Source: CAXMST01 sp963790085 (GTDB taxonomy: Bacteria; Actinomycetota; Thermoleophilia; Solirubrobacterales; 70-9). Taken from it: a stretch of 64,000 nt of DNA. The stretch spans positions 248,001 to 312,000 of the forward strand of contig CAWBNH010000013.1 of NCBI GenBank assembly GCA_963790085.1, read 5' to 3'. The position numbers and the translations under genes are program-made. Below the pieces are notes generated by a model, which saw only the letters and a program-made list of their open reading frames with translations, made no database searches and was not told the DNA's origin. How positions within the stretch are numbered: position 1 is the stretch's first letter; each line of letters begins with the position of its first letter. Shown here in pieces: positions 53,406 to 62,774 of the stretch.

Positions 53406-55949
53406 ATGGAGGGTTCATCGGAGCTGCTTTCCGGCGGCAATATCGAGGAGCGCGAGCTGACGACCGAGATGCGGGCCTCGTATCTCGACTACGCGATGAG
53501 CGTGATCGTCGGCCGCGCCCTTCCCGACGTCCGCGACGGACTGAAGCCCGTCCACCGCCGGGTTCTCTACGCGATGCACGACCTCGGCCTGCAGCCGACG
53601 CGGGCCTACCGCAAGTGCGCCTACATCGTCGGCGAGGTGATGGGCAAGTACCACCCGCACGGTGACTCGGCGATCTACGACACGCTCGTCCGTATGGCCC
53701 AGGAGTTCAGCCTGCGCTCCCCGCTCGTCGACGGTCAGGGCAACTTCGGCTCGATCGACGACGACCCGGCGGCCGCGATGCGCTACACCGAGGCCCGCCT
53801 GACCCGCCTGGCGACGGAGATGCTCCGGGACATCGAGTCGGAGACCGTCGACTTCGTCCCCAACTACGACGAGTCGAGCACCGAGCCGAGCGTGATGCCG
53901 GCCCGGTTCCCGAACCTGCTCGTCAACGGCTCTTCAGGGATCGCGGTGGGGATGGCGACCAACATCCCCCCGCACAACCTGATCGAGGTGACCGCGGCAG
54001 TCAACGCCTTCCTCGATGACCCCGAGATCGACACCGACGGCCTGATGAGGTACGTCAAGGGACCGGACTTCCCCGGCGGCGGGCTGATCATGGGCTCGGA
54101 CGGCATCCGCGAGGCCTATCGCTCCGGCCGCGGCAGCGTTCGGGTCCGGGCCCGGGCACACGTCGAGCCGCTGAAGGGCGGTAAGGAGGCGATCATCGTC
54201 ACCGAGTTGCCCTTCATGGTCAAGAAGGGCGGCGAGGGTGGCCTGATCCAGAAGATCGCCGACCTCGTTCGCGAGAAGAAGATCTCCGAGATCTCCGACC
54301 TGCGGGACGAGTCGGACCGGGCCGGGATGCGGCTGGTGATCGAGTGCAAGCGCGACGCGATGCCCCGCATCGTGCTCAACAAGCTCTACAAGCACACGCA
54401 GATGCAGTCGACCTTCGGCGTCAATGCCGTCGCGCTCGTCGACAACGTCCCGCAGACGCTCTCGTTGCGCGACCTGATCCGCCACTACGTCAGCCATCAG
54501 CGTGACGTAGTCACCCGCCGCACCCAGTACGAGCTGCGCCAGGCCGAGGCCCGCGCCCACGTGCTCGAGGGGCTGCTGGTCGCCCTCGACAACCTCGACG
54601 AGGTGATCGCCCTGATCCGCGGCTCCGCGGATGCCGACGAGGCGCGCGGCGGGCTGATGGACAAGTTCGCGCTCTCCGAGATCCAGGCTCAGGCGATCCT
54701 CGACATGCGCCTACAGCGCCTGACGGCGCTCGAGGCGGGCAAGGTCCGCGAGGAGCACGATGAGCTGACCGCGAAGATCAAGCACCTGCGAGGGGTCCTC
54801 GGTGACGAGAAGCTGATCGACGGCCTGATCCGCGAAGAGCTGGCGGAGGTCGCGGAGCGCTACGGCGACGAGCGGCGGACGGAGATCGGTCTCGCCGAGG
54901 GCGAGGTCGACATCGAGGACATGATCGCCGACCAGCAGATGGTGATCTCGCTGACCGCCTCCGGCTACGCGAAGCGCCTGCCGCTGGCGACCTACCGCCA
55001 GCAGCACCGTGGCGGCAAGGGCGTCAGCGGAATGGACCTCAAGGAGGGCGACTACATCGAGCACCTGCGGATCTGCTCGACGCACGACTTCCTGCTGTTC
55101 TTCACCAACCGGGGCAAGGTCTATCGGCTCAAGGTCTACGAGCTACCCGAGGGATCACGCACCGCCCGGGGCAAGGCGCTGGTCAACGTCCTGCCGCTGA
55201 GCGAGGGCGAGAGAGTGATGGCCGTGATCCCGACCCGGGACTTCAGCGAGGGCAAGTACCTGGCCTTCGCGACGGCCAAGGGCCTGGTCAAGAAGACCGA
55301 GTTCACCAAGTACAACACCCCGATCCGAGCCGACGGGATCATCGCGATCAAGGTCCGCGACGACGACGAGCTGGTCCAGGTGCGGCTGACCAGCGGCGAG
55401 GATGATCTCCTGCTCGTCTCGAAGTCCGGCCATGCATCGCGATTCAGCGAGCAGGCCGTCCGCCCGATGGGCCGCGACACCTCGGGCGTCAAGGGGATGA
55501 ACGTCGCCGCCAAGGTCGGCGGCGAGCCGAACCGCGTCTTGGCGATGGACGTCGCCCGTGAGGACACGGAGCTGTTCGTAGTCACCGCAAACGGCTACGG
55601 CAAGCGCACCGCGATCTCCGAGTACCCGGTCAAGGGTCGCGGCACGAAGGGGGTGCTGACAGCGAAGCTGACCGAGAAGAAGGGCGGGCTCGCAGGCGCC
55701 CTGATCGTCCGCGAGCACGAGCAGCTCCTGTTCATCAGCCAGAACGGGATGGTGCAGCGCACGTCGGTCAAGGGCATCTCGCAGATGGGTCGCGCGACCC
55801 AGGGCGTGCGGGTGATGAACATCAAGGAGGACGATCTGGTCAGTGCCGTGGCGCTGGTCGTCGAAGACTCGGCGGCGGAGGCCGACGAGGATCTCCCCGA
55901 CGGGCTCGTCTCGGGCGACGGCGATGGGGTTGCGGCCGGCGAGGATTGA
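53406..55949 (+). CDS. gyrA: DNA gyrase subunit A
   Basis: This 847-residue subunit has SYLDYAMSVIVGRALPDVRD, KYHPHGDSAIYDTLVRMAQ (quinolone-determining region with Ser/Asp as HGDSAIYD), catalytic Tyr in MRYTEARLT near residue 122, and the GyrA box QQHRGGKGVSG for DNA wrapping. Six C-terminal pinwheel blades and an acidic tail follow. GAAGGAGG lies 8 bases before ATG 53406, 40 bases after gyrB. Confidence 0.97.
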   Translation: MEGSSELLSGGNIEERELTTEMRASYLDYAMSVIVGRALPDVRDGLKPVHRRVLYAMHDLGLQPTRAYRKCAYIVGEVMGKYHPHGDSAIYDTLVRMAQEFSLRSPLVDGQGNFGSIDDDPAAAMRYTEARLTRLATEMLRDIESETVDFVPNYDESSTEPSVMPARFPNLLVNGSSGIAVGMATNIPPHNLIEVTAAVNAFLDDPEIDTDGLMRYVKGPDFPGGGLIMGSDGIREAYRSGRGSVRVRARAHVEPLKGGKEAIIVTELPFMVKKGGEGGLIQKIADLVREKKISEISDLRDESDRAGMRLVIECKRDAMPRIVLNKLYKHTQMQSTFGVNAVALVDNVPQTLSLRDLIRHYVSHQRDVVTRRTQYELRQAEARAHVLEGLLVALDNLDEVIALIRGSADADEARGGLMDKFALSEIQAQAILDMRLQRLTALEAGKVREEHDELTAKIKHLRGVLGDEKLIDGLIREELAEVAERYGDERRTEIGLAEGEVDIEDMIADQQMVISLTASGYAKRLPLATYRQQHRGGKGVSGMDLKEGDYIEHLRICSTHDFLLFFTNRGKVYRLKVYELPEGSRTARGKALVNVLPLSEGERVMAVIPTRDFSEGKYLAFATAKGLVKKTEFTKYNTPIRADGIIAIKVRDDDELVQVRLTSGEDDLLLVSKSGHASRFSEQAVRPMGRDTSGVKGMNVAAKVGGEPNRVLAMDVAREDTELFVVTANGYGKRTAISEYPVKGRGTKGVLTAKLTEKKGGLAGALIVREHEQLLFISQNGMVQRTSVKGISQMGRATQGVRVMNIKEDDLVSAVALVVEDSAAEADEDLPDGLVSGDGDGVAAGED

Positions 55950-56015
55950 GCGGAGTGGACGCCGACTGACCGGTCTGCTTGAATCGAGCGACCGGAGAAA
56001 GGAGGTGGTCCTAAC

Positions 56016-56060
56016 TTGAGTTCAATGTTCTCTGGGACACCGGAGGTGACGGGCCGCTAG
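56016..56060 (+). CDS. Possible 14-codon peptide with a perfect extended ribosome-binding site
   Basis: AAAGGAGGTG at 55998-56007 is complementary to the 16S rRNA 3' end over ten bases and lies 8 bases before TTG 56016 (ATG 56025 is in the same frame). The frame reads MSSMFSGTPEVTGR then TAG and sits alone in the 337-base gap after gyrA. It may be a short peptide or a regulatory ribosome-stalling site; no homology is recognised. Confidence 0.4.
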   Translation: MSSMFSGTPEVTGR

Positions 56061-56173
56061 GCGGCGCGGGCCGCCCGGCGAATACCACCCGGGCACCGAC
56101 GGGCCGGCGTGATCGGGACAGTCCCGCCCGATCGTCGATAGGCGCCGAACCCGTTTCCGAACCGCACCTGAGC

Positions 56174-56204
56174 GAGGCCGCCGCCCATTTCGGGTGGCGG
56201 CCTC
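56174..56204. terminator. Strong terminator hairpin after gyrA
   Basis: Perfect 13-bp arms (one G-U pair) 56174-56186/56192-56204 close the loop ATTTC. It is the strongest hairpin in the gap. The following GCCGCTCTT is only weakly T-rich. Confidence 0.65.
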
Positions 56205-56286
56205 GCCGCTCTTCCGGCGGACCGACCATCCGTCCGCCGCCGCGAGACCTCGATACTTTGGGGGCCCGATCGTGTTCCAGACCCCA

Positions 56287-56787
56287 ATGCGCAATCACCT
56301 CCCCCCGACGCTCGTCGCTGCCCTACTCGTCGCCCTGGCGACCCTCGCCCCCGTCGCCACCGCCGGCGAACAGGTCGTCCGCGACGCTCGTGCGGAGACC
56401 AAGCAGCTGAAGGGACACCCGCGACTCGACATCCTCCGCGCCACCGCCGGCCATCGCGGGGGGCTGCTCGAGCACACGGTTACGATGAGGCGGGCGGTCA
56501 CGCCGGAGCGCGGCAGGGAGAGGCCGCTGATCGGCCTCAACGTACGCGGCGGCAGGCGCTCTGACCCGGAGTTCCTGGTCTTTGGAGCAGCGGTGTTCAA
56601 GGTCCGCGCCAAGGGCGACCCGAAGGTCGTCGCCGATGCCGAGCTGAGCTCGCGCGGACGCCGCTGGGTCTACGTCTTCGATCCGGCGGAGTTCGGGCTC
56701 AGGCGTTACGGCTGGGTTGCGATCACGTCGAAGGGCAAGACCGCCGACGTCGCGCCCGCCCGCCGATACCGCACGCACCGGCCCTGA
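56287..56787 (+). CDS. Secreted hypothetical protein
   Basis: This 166-residue protein has a signal peptide (MRNHLPPTLVAALLVALATL then APVATAG, cleavage about residue 28). The mature part alternates strands, such as LDILRATAGHRGGLLEHTVT and RWVYVFDPAEFGLRRYGW, like a small beta-sandwich. No Cys and no catalytic motif are seen. GTG 56272 is an alternative start 5 codons upstream; TACTTT precedes it by 12 bases. It ends head-on to the HNH gene. Confidence 0.7.
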   Translation: MRNHLPPTLVAALLVALATLAPVATAGEQVVRDARAETKQLKGHPRLDILRATAGHRGGLLEHTVTMRRAVTPERGRERPLIGLNVRGGRRSDPEFLVFGAAVFKVRAKGDPKVVADAELSSRGRRWVYVFDPAEFGLRRYGWVAITSKGKTADVAPARRYRTHRP

Positions 56788-56806
56788 GGGCCGCAGCGGC
56801 GGGCGC

Positions 56807-57409
56807 TCAGGCGGCGAGGCCGAGGTAGGGCTCCCAGGACTCCGGAACCCTCGGCGCCGCCACGCGGATGAAGATGCTCGGTCCCGGGGCCCTCGGCGAG
56901 GAGCTCGGGTGCATCTGGATCTCGATCGGCAGGCGGTTGCCCTTGCGGCGGTTGCAGGGGCCGCAGGCCGCGACGATGTTCTCCCAGACGGACTTGCCTC
57001 CGCGGCTCCGTGGGATCACATGGTCGACGGTGAGCCCGGAGCGCTGTGAGCCGCAGTACTGGCAGGTCCACGAGTCCCGCGCAAGCACGGCCTTCCGCGT
57101 GATCTTCCGGCGATGGATGTCGCGCGGGATCCGCACATAGGTCACGAGCCGGACCACGAGCGGCCGATCGAGAGCGATCCGCTCGCTGCGCAGGCACTCG
57201 TCGCTGCGCTCGACGAGCTCGGCCCGCCCCTTGAGCAGCAGCACCGCCGCCCGCCGCACGGTGCAGACGTTGATCGGCTCGTAGCTCGCGTTGAGCACCA
57301 GGACTCTGCCGCCGATCGAGCGTACGGCGGCCCGCGAGTCGGCCTCGGCACCGTTCGGCGGGCGTCCCCACCCCCGCGCCCCCTGGGCCGGACTGGCAAG
57401 AGTGTCCAT
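56807..57409 (-). CDS. HNH endonuclease
   Basis: This 200-residue protein has VLVLNASYEPINVCTVRRAA then LLLKGRAELVE, a segment common to a widespread actinobacterial/cyanobacterial HNH group, followed by the zinc HNH module WTCQYCGSQRSGLTVDHVIP RSRGG-type core (catalytic DHVIPRSRGG) and ACGPCNRRKGNRLP. Two CxxC pairs hold zinc. The biological role of the group is unknown. TAGAAT lies 9 bases before the ATG. Confidence 0.9.
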   Translation of the reverse strand: MDTLASPAQGARGWGRPPNGAEADSRAAVRSIGGRVLVLNASYEPINVCTVRRAAVLLLKGRAELVERSDECLRSERIALDRPLVVRLVTYVRIPRDIHRRKITRKAVLARDSWTCQYCGSQRSGLTVDHVIPRSRGGKSVWENIVAACGPCNRRKGNRLPIEIQMHPSSSPRAPGPSIFIRVAAPRVPESWEPYLGLAA

Positions 57410-57418
57410 CGCGCGGCG

Positions 57419-57424
57419 ATTCTA
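57419..57424 (-). promoter_or_regulatory. Putative leaderless -10 (TAGAAT) for the HNH gene
   Basis: TAGAAT on the minus strand is 9 bases before ATG 57409. Confidence 0.4.
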
Positions 57425-57487
57425 TCCACGAGGCGCACCGGCGGCCCGCATCGAAGCCGACCCGGGCGCCTCCGATCCGTCGACCAC

Positions 57488-58345
57488 CTACAGCGGCGGC
57501 GGACCGCCGAGCGGATAGCTGCCCAGGATCCGGACCGTGCCGGCCTTGCGCCGCAGCGCGGCGACGGCCTCGGCCGCGATGCCCTCCGAGACGTCGCCGG
57601 CGATGTCGATGAAGAACAGGTACCGACCGAGCCCGCGCCGCAGCGGCCGCGACTCGATCCGGGTCAGGTTGACGCCGCGATTCGAGAACTCCATCAGGGC
57701 ATCGACGAGCGCCCCGGGCCGGTCGTCTCCGGGCTCGGAGAAGACGAGTGTCGTCCGCCAGGGCCCCTCGGCGCCGGGTGCAACCGCGAGCTCGCCGCCG
57801 GCGAGCCAGACGAAGCGGGTGACGTTGTCGGCGACGTCCTCGACCCCGCCGCGGAGGATCACACAGTCGTAGGCCGTCGCCGCGGTCGCCGAGCCGAGCG
57901 CCGCCCAGGGTTCGGCCGAGCCCGCGACCCGCCGCACGGCGTCGCTGGTGCTGGCGCTCGAGCGCACCTCTGCGCCCGGCAGCTGCTCGCGGATGAAGCG
58001 GGCGCATTGAGCGTTGGCCTGGGGGTGGGAGAGCACAACGTCGATCTCGCCGAGCTCCAGCTCACGCGCCGCGATCAGGTTGTGGCGGATCGGGTGGTCG
58101 TACTCGCCGACGATCTGTACGTGCGAGGTGTCGAACGCGATCGCGTCGAGGGTTGAGCGCACCGAGCCCTCGATCGAGTTCTCGAACGGGACGAACCCGC
58201 GGCCGACGTCGCCGCTCTCGACGGCGTTGACCGCGTCGAAGATCGTCGCCTGAGGCGCGAGATCGACCCCCTCGCGACGGCCGAGGGAGGCGAGCAGCGC
58301 CTCCTCGTTGTAGGTCCCGGTCGGGCCGAGGTAGCTGACCTTCAC
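57488..58345 (-). CDS. pheA: Prephenate dehydratase
   Basis: This 285-residue monofunctional enzyme makes phenylpyruvate. VSYLGPTGTYNEEALLA, VPFENSIEGSVRSTLDAI, SHPQANAQCARFI, NVTRFVWL (catalytic TRF motif) and an ACT regulatory domain with GALVDALMEFSNRGVNLTRI then ESRP (phenylalanine binding) are all present. No chorismate mutase is fused. It overlaps the DUF4446 gene by ATGA. Confidence 0.95.
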   Translation of the reverse strand: MKVSYLGPTGTYNEEALLASLGRREGVDLAPQATIFDAVNAVESGDVGRGFVPFENSIEGSVRSTLDAIAFDTSHVQIVGEYDHPIRHNLIAARELELGEIDVVLSHPQANAQCARFIREQLPGAEVRSSASTSDAVRRVAGSAEPWAALGSATAATAYDCVILRGGVEDVADNVTRFVWLAGGELAVAPGAEGPWRTTLVFSEPGDDRPGALVDALMEFSNRGVNLTRIESRPLRRGLGRYLFFIDIAGDVSEGIAAEAVAALRRKAGTVRILGSYPLGGPPPL

Positions 58346-58848
58346 CGGCCGGCGCGCTCCTCGGCGAGCCTCAGCGCCTCGATCTCCTCCGGCGAGAGCT
58401 CGAGCTCCGATCGCCCGGCGGTTATCGGCTTCGCGTAGACCCGGGCCTGCTCGCGCTGGAGGATCGCGGAGACGACGACCCCGTTGCCGCGCTCGTCGAG
58501 CAGCGCGATCGAGCTTGACTGCCTGCCGCTGGTCTCGTTGAAGGCGTCGTAGCGGACCACGGCGCTCCCGGAGACCGAGCCCTCGAGCCGCTCCTCCGCC
58601 GCCGCCATCCGCCCGGAGAGCAGCTCGGCGGCCTGCTCGAGCTTGGTGCCGACTTCGTCGACCCGCCGTCGCGTCTCGACCCCGTGTGAGACGAGGTCCT
58701 CGGCGCCGGAGTCGCCGAGCACGGCGCGCTGTTCGCGCCGCAGCCGTCGCAACCGCAACGCGAGCGCCGCGCTTGCGAGCAGCGCGAGCAGCGCGATGCC
58801 GGCAGCGGCAACGGCGACGATTCCCGCTGTCGAGCTCAGGTCCTCCAA
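58342..58848 (-). CDS. DUF4446 family membrane-anchored protein
   Basis: This 168-residue protein has an N-terminal membrane helix (GIVAVAAAGIALLALLASAA), a basic stalk with coiled-coil potential (VETRRRVDEVGTKLEQAAEL) and a C-terminal domain with VVRYDAFNETSGRQSSSIAL, LDERGNGVVVSAI and the ELSPEEIEALRLA close typical of DUF4446. Function is unknown; the family is often encoded near parAB or the origin in Gram-positives. The start is TTG 58848, 8 bases after TATTCT. Confidence 0.85.
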   Translation of the reverse strand: MEDLSSTAGIVAVAAAGIALLALLASAALALRLRRLRREQRAVLGDSGAEDLVSHGVETRRRVDEVGTKLEQAAELLSGRMAAAEERLEGSVSGSAVVRYDAFNETSGRQSSSIALLDERGNGVVVSAILQREQARVYAKPITAGRSELELSPEEIEALRLAEERAGR

Positions 58849-58856
58849 GAGCGCTC

Positions 58857-58862
58857 AGAATA
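58857..58862 (-). promoter_or_regulatory. Putative leaderless -10 (TATTCT) for DUF4446-pheA
   Basis: TATTCT on the minus strand is 8 bases before TTG 58848. It supports TTG as a leaderless start. Confidence 0.45.
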
Positions 58863-58918
58863 GGGAGGCTGCCGGGTGACCGGAGGCGACCCCCCGGCGG
58901 CTCTTGGCTCCGGCCACG

Positions 58919-60052
58919 CTAGCCGAAGGTGATCTGGTAGGCAGGTTCGGAGACGTTGTTCTCCGCAACCTGCTCGCCGCAGACCGTGTCCACCGTCACG
59001 GTCAGCTCCGCCGACTCGCCGGCGCTCGGCGTTGGCTTCGGGACGATCGTCACCGACTGCGTCGCCCCCGCCTCGATCGAGCCGATCCTCTGGGTGCCCG
59101 AGAAGTCGCCGGACAGCGTCACCTTGATGTCGCTCTCAGGCGCCTCGCCCTGATTCTGAACCGAGACCTCGAACTCGATCCCGTCGGCGGGCACCGATGC
59201 GCTGGCCCCGGGCTGCAGGACGACGCCGCTCGGCTGAGCGGTGGTCGAGACGAGGCCGAGGCCGTGGGTGAGGCCGTCACCAGGGTCGCAGTCGGAGGCG
59301 GTGCTGCCACCCGTGCCGGTGCCCGTGCTGGCCCCCGAGAGCAGCGATGCGATCTCGTCGGCGTTGAGGTAGTCCGGGTCGTTGTTGCCGGTCGGCAGGA
59401 ATACGCTTTCGGGCACGCCGCCGTCGACGACGATCTCCTCGTCGGCGAGCGTCGCCTCGATCTGTTGCCGGGCGCGCCCGTAGAGCACGTCGCTGGCGAC
59501 GAACACCTTCATCTGCTCGGCAATCGCCTTGGTTGCCTTCTTCGACCCCGCGGTGCCGAGCGCGGTCGGCAGCTGCTTCGAGATCTCCTCGAGCGCGTCA
59601 TAGCGCAGCTGGTATGCGAGCACGACCTCCGCCTGGGCACCCGAGACCTCGTCGGGCGCATCGAGGCCCTTGGCCCGGTCGAGCAACCCCTGAGCGGTGC
59701 CGCGGTCGCCGTTCACCTGCTGGGTGAGGCTGACGTCGCCATTCTGGGAGTCGCCGCTGAGCGCGGCGAAGAAGCCGTCGCTGAGCTGCTTGGTCTCAGC
59801 GGTCAGGGCGCTGAGATCGCTGTTGTAGTTCTTGAACGCACGTTCCTTGCGGGCGTCGAGGCAGCCCTTGAAGGCGAGGAACAGGAGGATCAGCACGACG
59901 ATCGAGACGCCCGCCAGGATCAGACGCCGGGTCATGATCTGCTGGCCGGAGGGGGCGCCTGCGACTCGGCCGGGTGCATCGTGCCGGCCGCGCCTTGCCT
60001 CCCGCGTCGGCTCGGGGTTCTCTGCTGGGTCGTCTTCGTCGAAGAAGTCCAA
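58919..60052 (-). CDS. Membrane-anchored protein with C-terminal CARDB-like domain
   Basis: This 377-residue protein has an acidic N-terminus, one membrane helix LILAGVSIVVLILLFLAF at about residues 44-61, an extracytoplasmic helical region (DLSALTAETKQLSDGFFAAL; ALEEISKQLPTAL), a Gly/Thr linker and a C-terminal Ig-like/CARDB-type strand domain (FEVSVQNQGEAPESDIKVTL). Two Cys in the outer part could form a disulfide. The start seems to be TTG 60052. It diverges from the kinase gene across 64 bases and could belong to the same envelope-sensing module; function unknown. Confidence 0.72.
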   Translation of the reverse strand: MDFFDEDDPAENPEPTREARRGRHDAPGRVAGAPSGQQIMTRRLILAGVSIVVLILLFLAFKGCLDARKERAFKNYNSDLSALTAETKQLSDGFFAALSGDSQNGDVSLTQQVNGDRGTAQGLLDRAKGLDAPDEVSGAQAEVVLAYQLRYDALEEISKQLPTALGTAGSKKATKAIAEQMKVFVASDVLYGRARQQIEATLADEEIVVDGGVPESVFLPTGNNDPDYLNADEIASLLSGASTGTGTGGSTASDCDPGDGLTHGLGLVSTTAQPSGVVLQPGASASVPADGIEFEVSVQNQGEAPESDIKVTLSGDFSGTQRIGSIEAGATQSVTIVPKPTPSAGESAELTVTVDTVCGEQVAENNVSEPAYQITFG

Positions 60053-60116
60053 GGCTGCTCTCCGGGGCCTTTCGTCATCGTCAGTATGACCCCTGCCTCA
60101 CCGGAAAAGCAGCCGG

Positions 60117-61904
60117 GTGCGCACGGCGCCTTGCTTTTCCGGCCCCGGCAGGAGCGCGCCGCCCCGCGCCGAACCCGGTCCCGTGGTCGAGGGCGAGCTA
60201 CTTCTGGGGCGGTTCACCGTCGGCGAGCGGATCGGCCGCGGCGGCTACGGCACCGTTCATCGGGCCTGGGACGAGCGTCTCTGCCGGGATGTGGCCGTGA
60301 AGTCGGTCGACGGGCCCGCCGCCGGGCGCGTGCTGCGCGAGGCCCACGCAGCGGCCCGCCTCAACCATCCAGGCATCGTCACCCTCTACGAGCTCGGCAA
60401 TGAGCACGGCGTGGCCTATCTCGTCAGCGAGCTCGTCCGCGGACCGAACCTGCGCCAGTTCGCGGCGGACGGACGGCTCTCCGACCGCGACCTGGCCGAG
60501 ATCGGGTCCGAGCTCTGCGCCGCGCTCGCTCACGCGCACTCGCAGGGAGTCATCCACCGTGACCTGAAGCCCGACAACGTCCTGATCCGTGAGCGCCGCG
60601 GGCGTCGCGTGCGCAGAGGTGGCGAGCGCGCGATGCTCGCCGACTTCGGAATCGCAGCGGTGACCGACGAGCCCACCTTGACGGCGACCGGGCAGGTCGT
60701 CGGTACGCTCGCCTACATGGCGCCCGAGCAGGCCAGGGGCGAGAGCGCCGGCCCCGAGGCCGACGTCTACTCGCTGGCGCTGACCCTGTACGAGCTCTGG
60801 GCAGGAGAGAACCCGGTCGCCGGCCCGACACCGGCGGCGACGGCCCGGCGAATCGGCACCGTGCTGCCCTCGCTTGCCGAAGCGAGGCCCGAGCTGCCCC
60901 CCGCCTTGCATGCGGCAATCGACGCCGCCCTCGACCCCGATCCCGCGGCCCGCCCGTCGATCGCCGCCCTGCAGCTCGCGCTCGAGTCGCTCGCCGGGTC
61001 GCTGCATCCCGACCGCGCCGTCCCCGAGCCGATCGAGCCCCCGCAGCTGACGCCGCTGCCCGAGGCGATTCCCGCCAGGCCGTTCGCGGTGCTGCTCGCC
61101 GCCGGCAGCATCGCCGCGCTCGGTCTGCTCGCCGGCCGCCCCGGGCTCGCGCTCGCGGCCGCCGCCCTGTTCGCGCCGGCCGCCTTGCTGCTGTCGCGCC
61201 CGAGCGAGTGGATTGCCCCTGCCGCGGCGCCGTTGGCAGGCCTGCTGGGTGTCGCTCCTGCGTTTCTCGTCTACGCCGCAGGCCATCCGCGACCCGCCGC
61301 CCGAGCGGCGCTCGCCGCCCTGGGCTGGGGCTGGACCGTGATCGCCGGCGCCGCGATCGGCCGCGGTCTCGGCGTCACCGATACCGACGCGGGCGCCTGG
61401 GCCGGCTCGGGACCGCAGGCGGTCGAAGGCCTGTTCGCTCCGCTGCTCAGCGCTGAGGCGATCTCTGTGGGGCTGATCTGGGTCGGCGCCGCGATCCTCT
61501 TGGGTCTGGTCATCGAGGTCGCGGGCCCGGCGGCGCTCGCGGTTCTCGGGATGGTCTGGGCCGCCGGCCTCGTGGCCGCGCTCGGTGCAGTCGGCGGCGC
61601 CGCAGCCCCCTCGCTGCTGCTGACGCCGGCGCTGATCGCAGCGCTCGGCGTCCTCGTCTGGGACCGCGCCGGCCGCCCTGAGCTCGGCTTGCGTGCCCTG
61701 GGCCCGAAGCAGTCCCGGCTCGGCGCCTGGATTGACCATCTCCGCCGCCCGAGCCGCGAGTCCGCCCCCGAGCGGGCCCGCCGCCCGCCGTTGAACCCCG
61801 CCCACGGGCCGCTCGCCGACGCCCCATCGAGGGCGACTCGAGCGGCCTCCCGTCACGTCACTGCGGCCCTTCACGGCGCCGGATCCCGGGCCGGGTTGCC
61901 GTAG
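60117..61904 (+). CDS. Serine/threonine protein kinase with polytopic C-terminal membrane region
   Basis: The protein is up to 595 residues. The kinase domain shows GRFTVGERIGRGGYGTVHRA (Gly loop), DVAVKSV (Lys), HRDLKPDNVLI (catalytic loop), LADFGIAAV (DFG) and AYMAPEQARG. After about residue 295 come some nine hydrophobic segments and a basic tail, instead of the PASTA repeats of PknB. GTG 60117 is the longest start; GTG 60183 would still keep the kinase domain intact. It heads a signalling cluster with two FHA proteins and a PP2C phosphatase. Confidence 0.9.
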   Translation: MRTAPCFSGPGRSAPPRAEPGPVVEGELLLGRFTVGERIGRGGYGTVHRAWDERLCRDVAVKSVDGPAAGRVLREAHAAARLNHPGIVTLYELGNEHGVAYLVSELVRGPNLRQFAADGRLSDRDLAEIGSELCAALAHAHSQGVIHRDLKPDNVLIRERRGRRVRRGGERAMLADFGIAAVTDEPTLTATGQVVGTLAYMAPEQARGESAGPEADVYSLALTLYELWAGENPVAGPTPAATARRIGTVLPSLAEARPELPPALHAAIDAALDPDPAARPSIAALQLALESLAGSLHPDRAVPEPIEPPQLTPLPEAIPARPFAVLLAAGSIAALGLLAGRPGLALAAAALFAPAALLLSRPSEWIAPAAAPLAGLLGVAPAFLVYAAGHPRPAARAALAALGWGWTVIAGAAIGRGLGVTDTDAGAWAGSGPQAVEGLFAPLLSAEAISVGLIWVGAAILLGLVIEVAGPAALAVLGMVWAAGLVAALGAVGGAAAPSLLLTPALIAALGVLVWDRAGRPELGLRALGPKQSRLGAWIDHLRRPSRESAPERARRPPLNPAHGPLADAPSRATRAASRHVTAALHGAGSRAGLP

Positions 61905-61976
61905 CATTCCCGGGACTCGCCAACTCCCGCTCTGCAGCGGGAGCGCGACCTCCTACGGGAACGAGAGCACCAAGTC

Positions 61977-62741
61977 ATGAGCGTTCTGCGCAATCTCGAA
62001 GCAAGGATCGAGGGCCTCGTCGAGGGGGTCTTCAGCCGCGCCTTCAGCTCGCAGGTCCAGCCCGTCGAGATCGCCCGCAAGCTTGCGAAGGAGATGGACT
62101 CCCACCGGACCGCGTCGGTCTCGCAGGTCTATGCGCCGAACCAGTACACGGTCTGGCTCTCAACCGAGGACCACGAACGGCTCGAGGGCTACGAGCGGTC
62201 GCTGGCGCAGGAGCTCTCGGCCTATCTGCTCGAGCACGCCCGTCGCCAGGACTACGCGTTGCTGACCCGGCCTGAGGTCCTGATCGAGACCGACGACCGC
62301 CTGCGTCTCGGGGAGTTCGGGATCCAACCGCGCCTCGTCAAGCCACCGGCCCGCAAGGGGGAGAGCGCCGAGCAGGGTCAGCCGGGCCACACGATGGTCT
62401 ACACCGCGCCGCCGAAGGAGACGAAGCCGAAGCGCGCGAAGGCCGCCCCCCCGGCTGAGACGCGAGCGATCGTCTCGCTCGGCGACCGCCGCTACGTGCT
62501 CGAGGGGCCGGTCGCGGTGATCGGCCGCTCGCGGGAGTGCGACTGCGTCCTCGACGACCGCAACATCTCCCGGCGCCATGCCGAGCTGCGCCGCGCCGCC
62601 ACCGGCGACTGGTCGATCGCGGATCTAGGCTCGACCAACGGCGTCAAGCTCAACGACCGCCGCGTCGAGTCGGCTCGGCTGGCGCCCGGCGACGAGGTGG
62701 TCCTCGGCACAACCCGCTTCACCTTCGACATCGAGCAGTGA
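61977..62741 (+). CDS. FhaA-like protein: DUF3662 plus FHA domain
   Basis: This 254-residue protein starts with a DUF3662 domain (VEGVFSRAFSSQVQPVEIAR, YAPNQYTVWLSTEDHERLEG), a charged linker, and a C-terminal FHA domain with VIGRSRECDCVLDDRNISRR, HAEL and DLGSTNGVKLN, which binds phosphothreonine. FhaA partners in mycobacteria link to the kinase PknB and MviN. It follows the kinase after 72 bases. Confidence 0.92.
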   Translation: MSVLRNLEARIEGLVEGVFSRAFSSQVQPVEIARKLAKEMDSHRTASVSQVYAPNQYTVWLSTEDHERLEGYERSLAQELSAYLLEHARRQDYALLTRPEVLIETDDRLRLGEFGIQPRLVKPPARKGESAEQGQPGHTMVYTAPPKETKPKRAKAAPPAETRAIVSLGDRRYVLEGPVAVIGRSRECDCVLDDRNISRRHAELRRAATGDWSIADLGSTNGVKLNDRRVESARLAPGDEVVLGTTRFTFDIEQ

Positions 62742-62774
62742 GCCGTTCCGCCGACTCACGGGGCGACGAACGCG

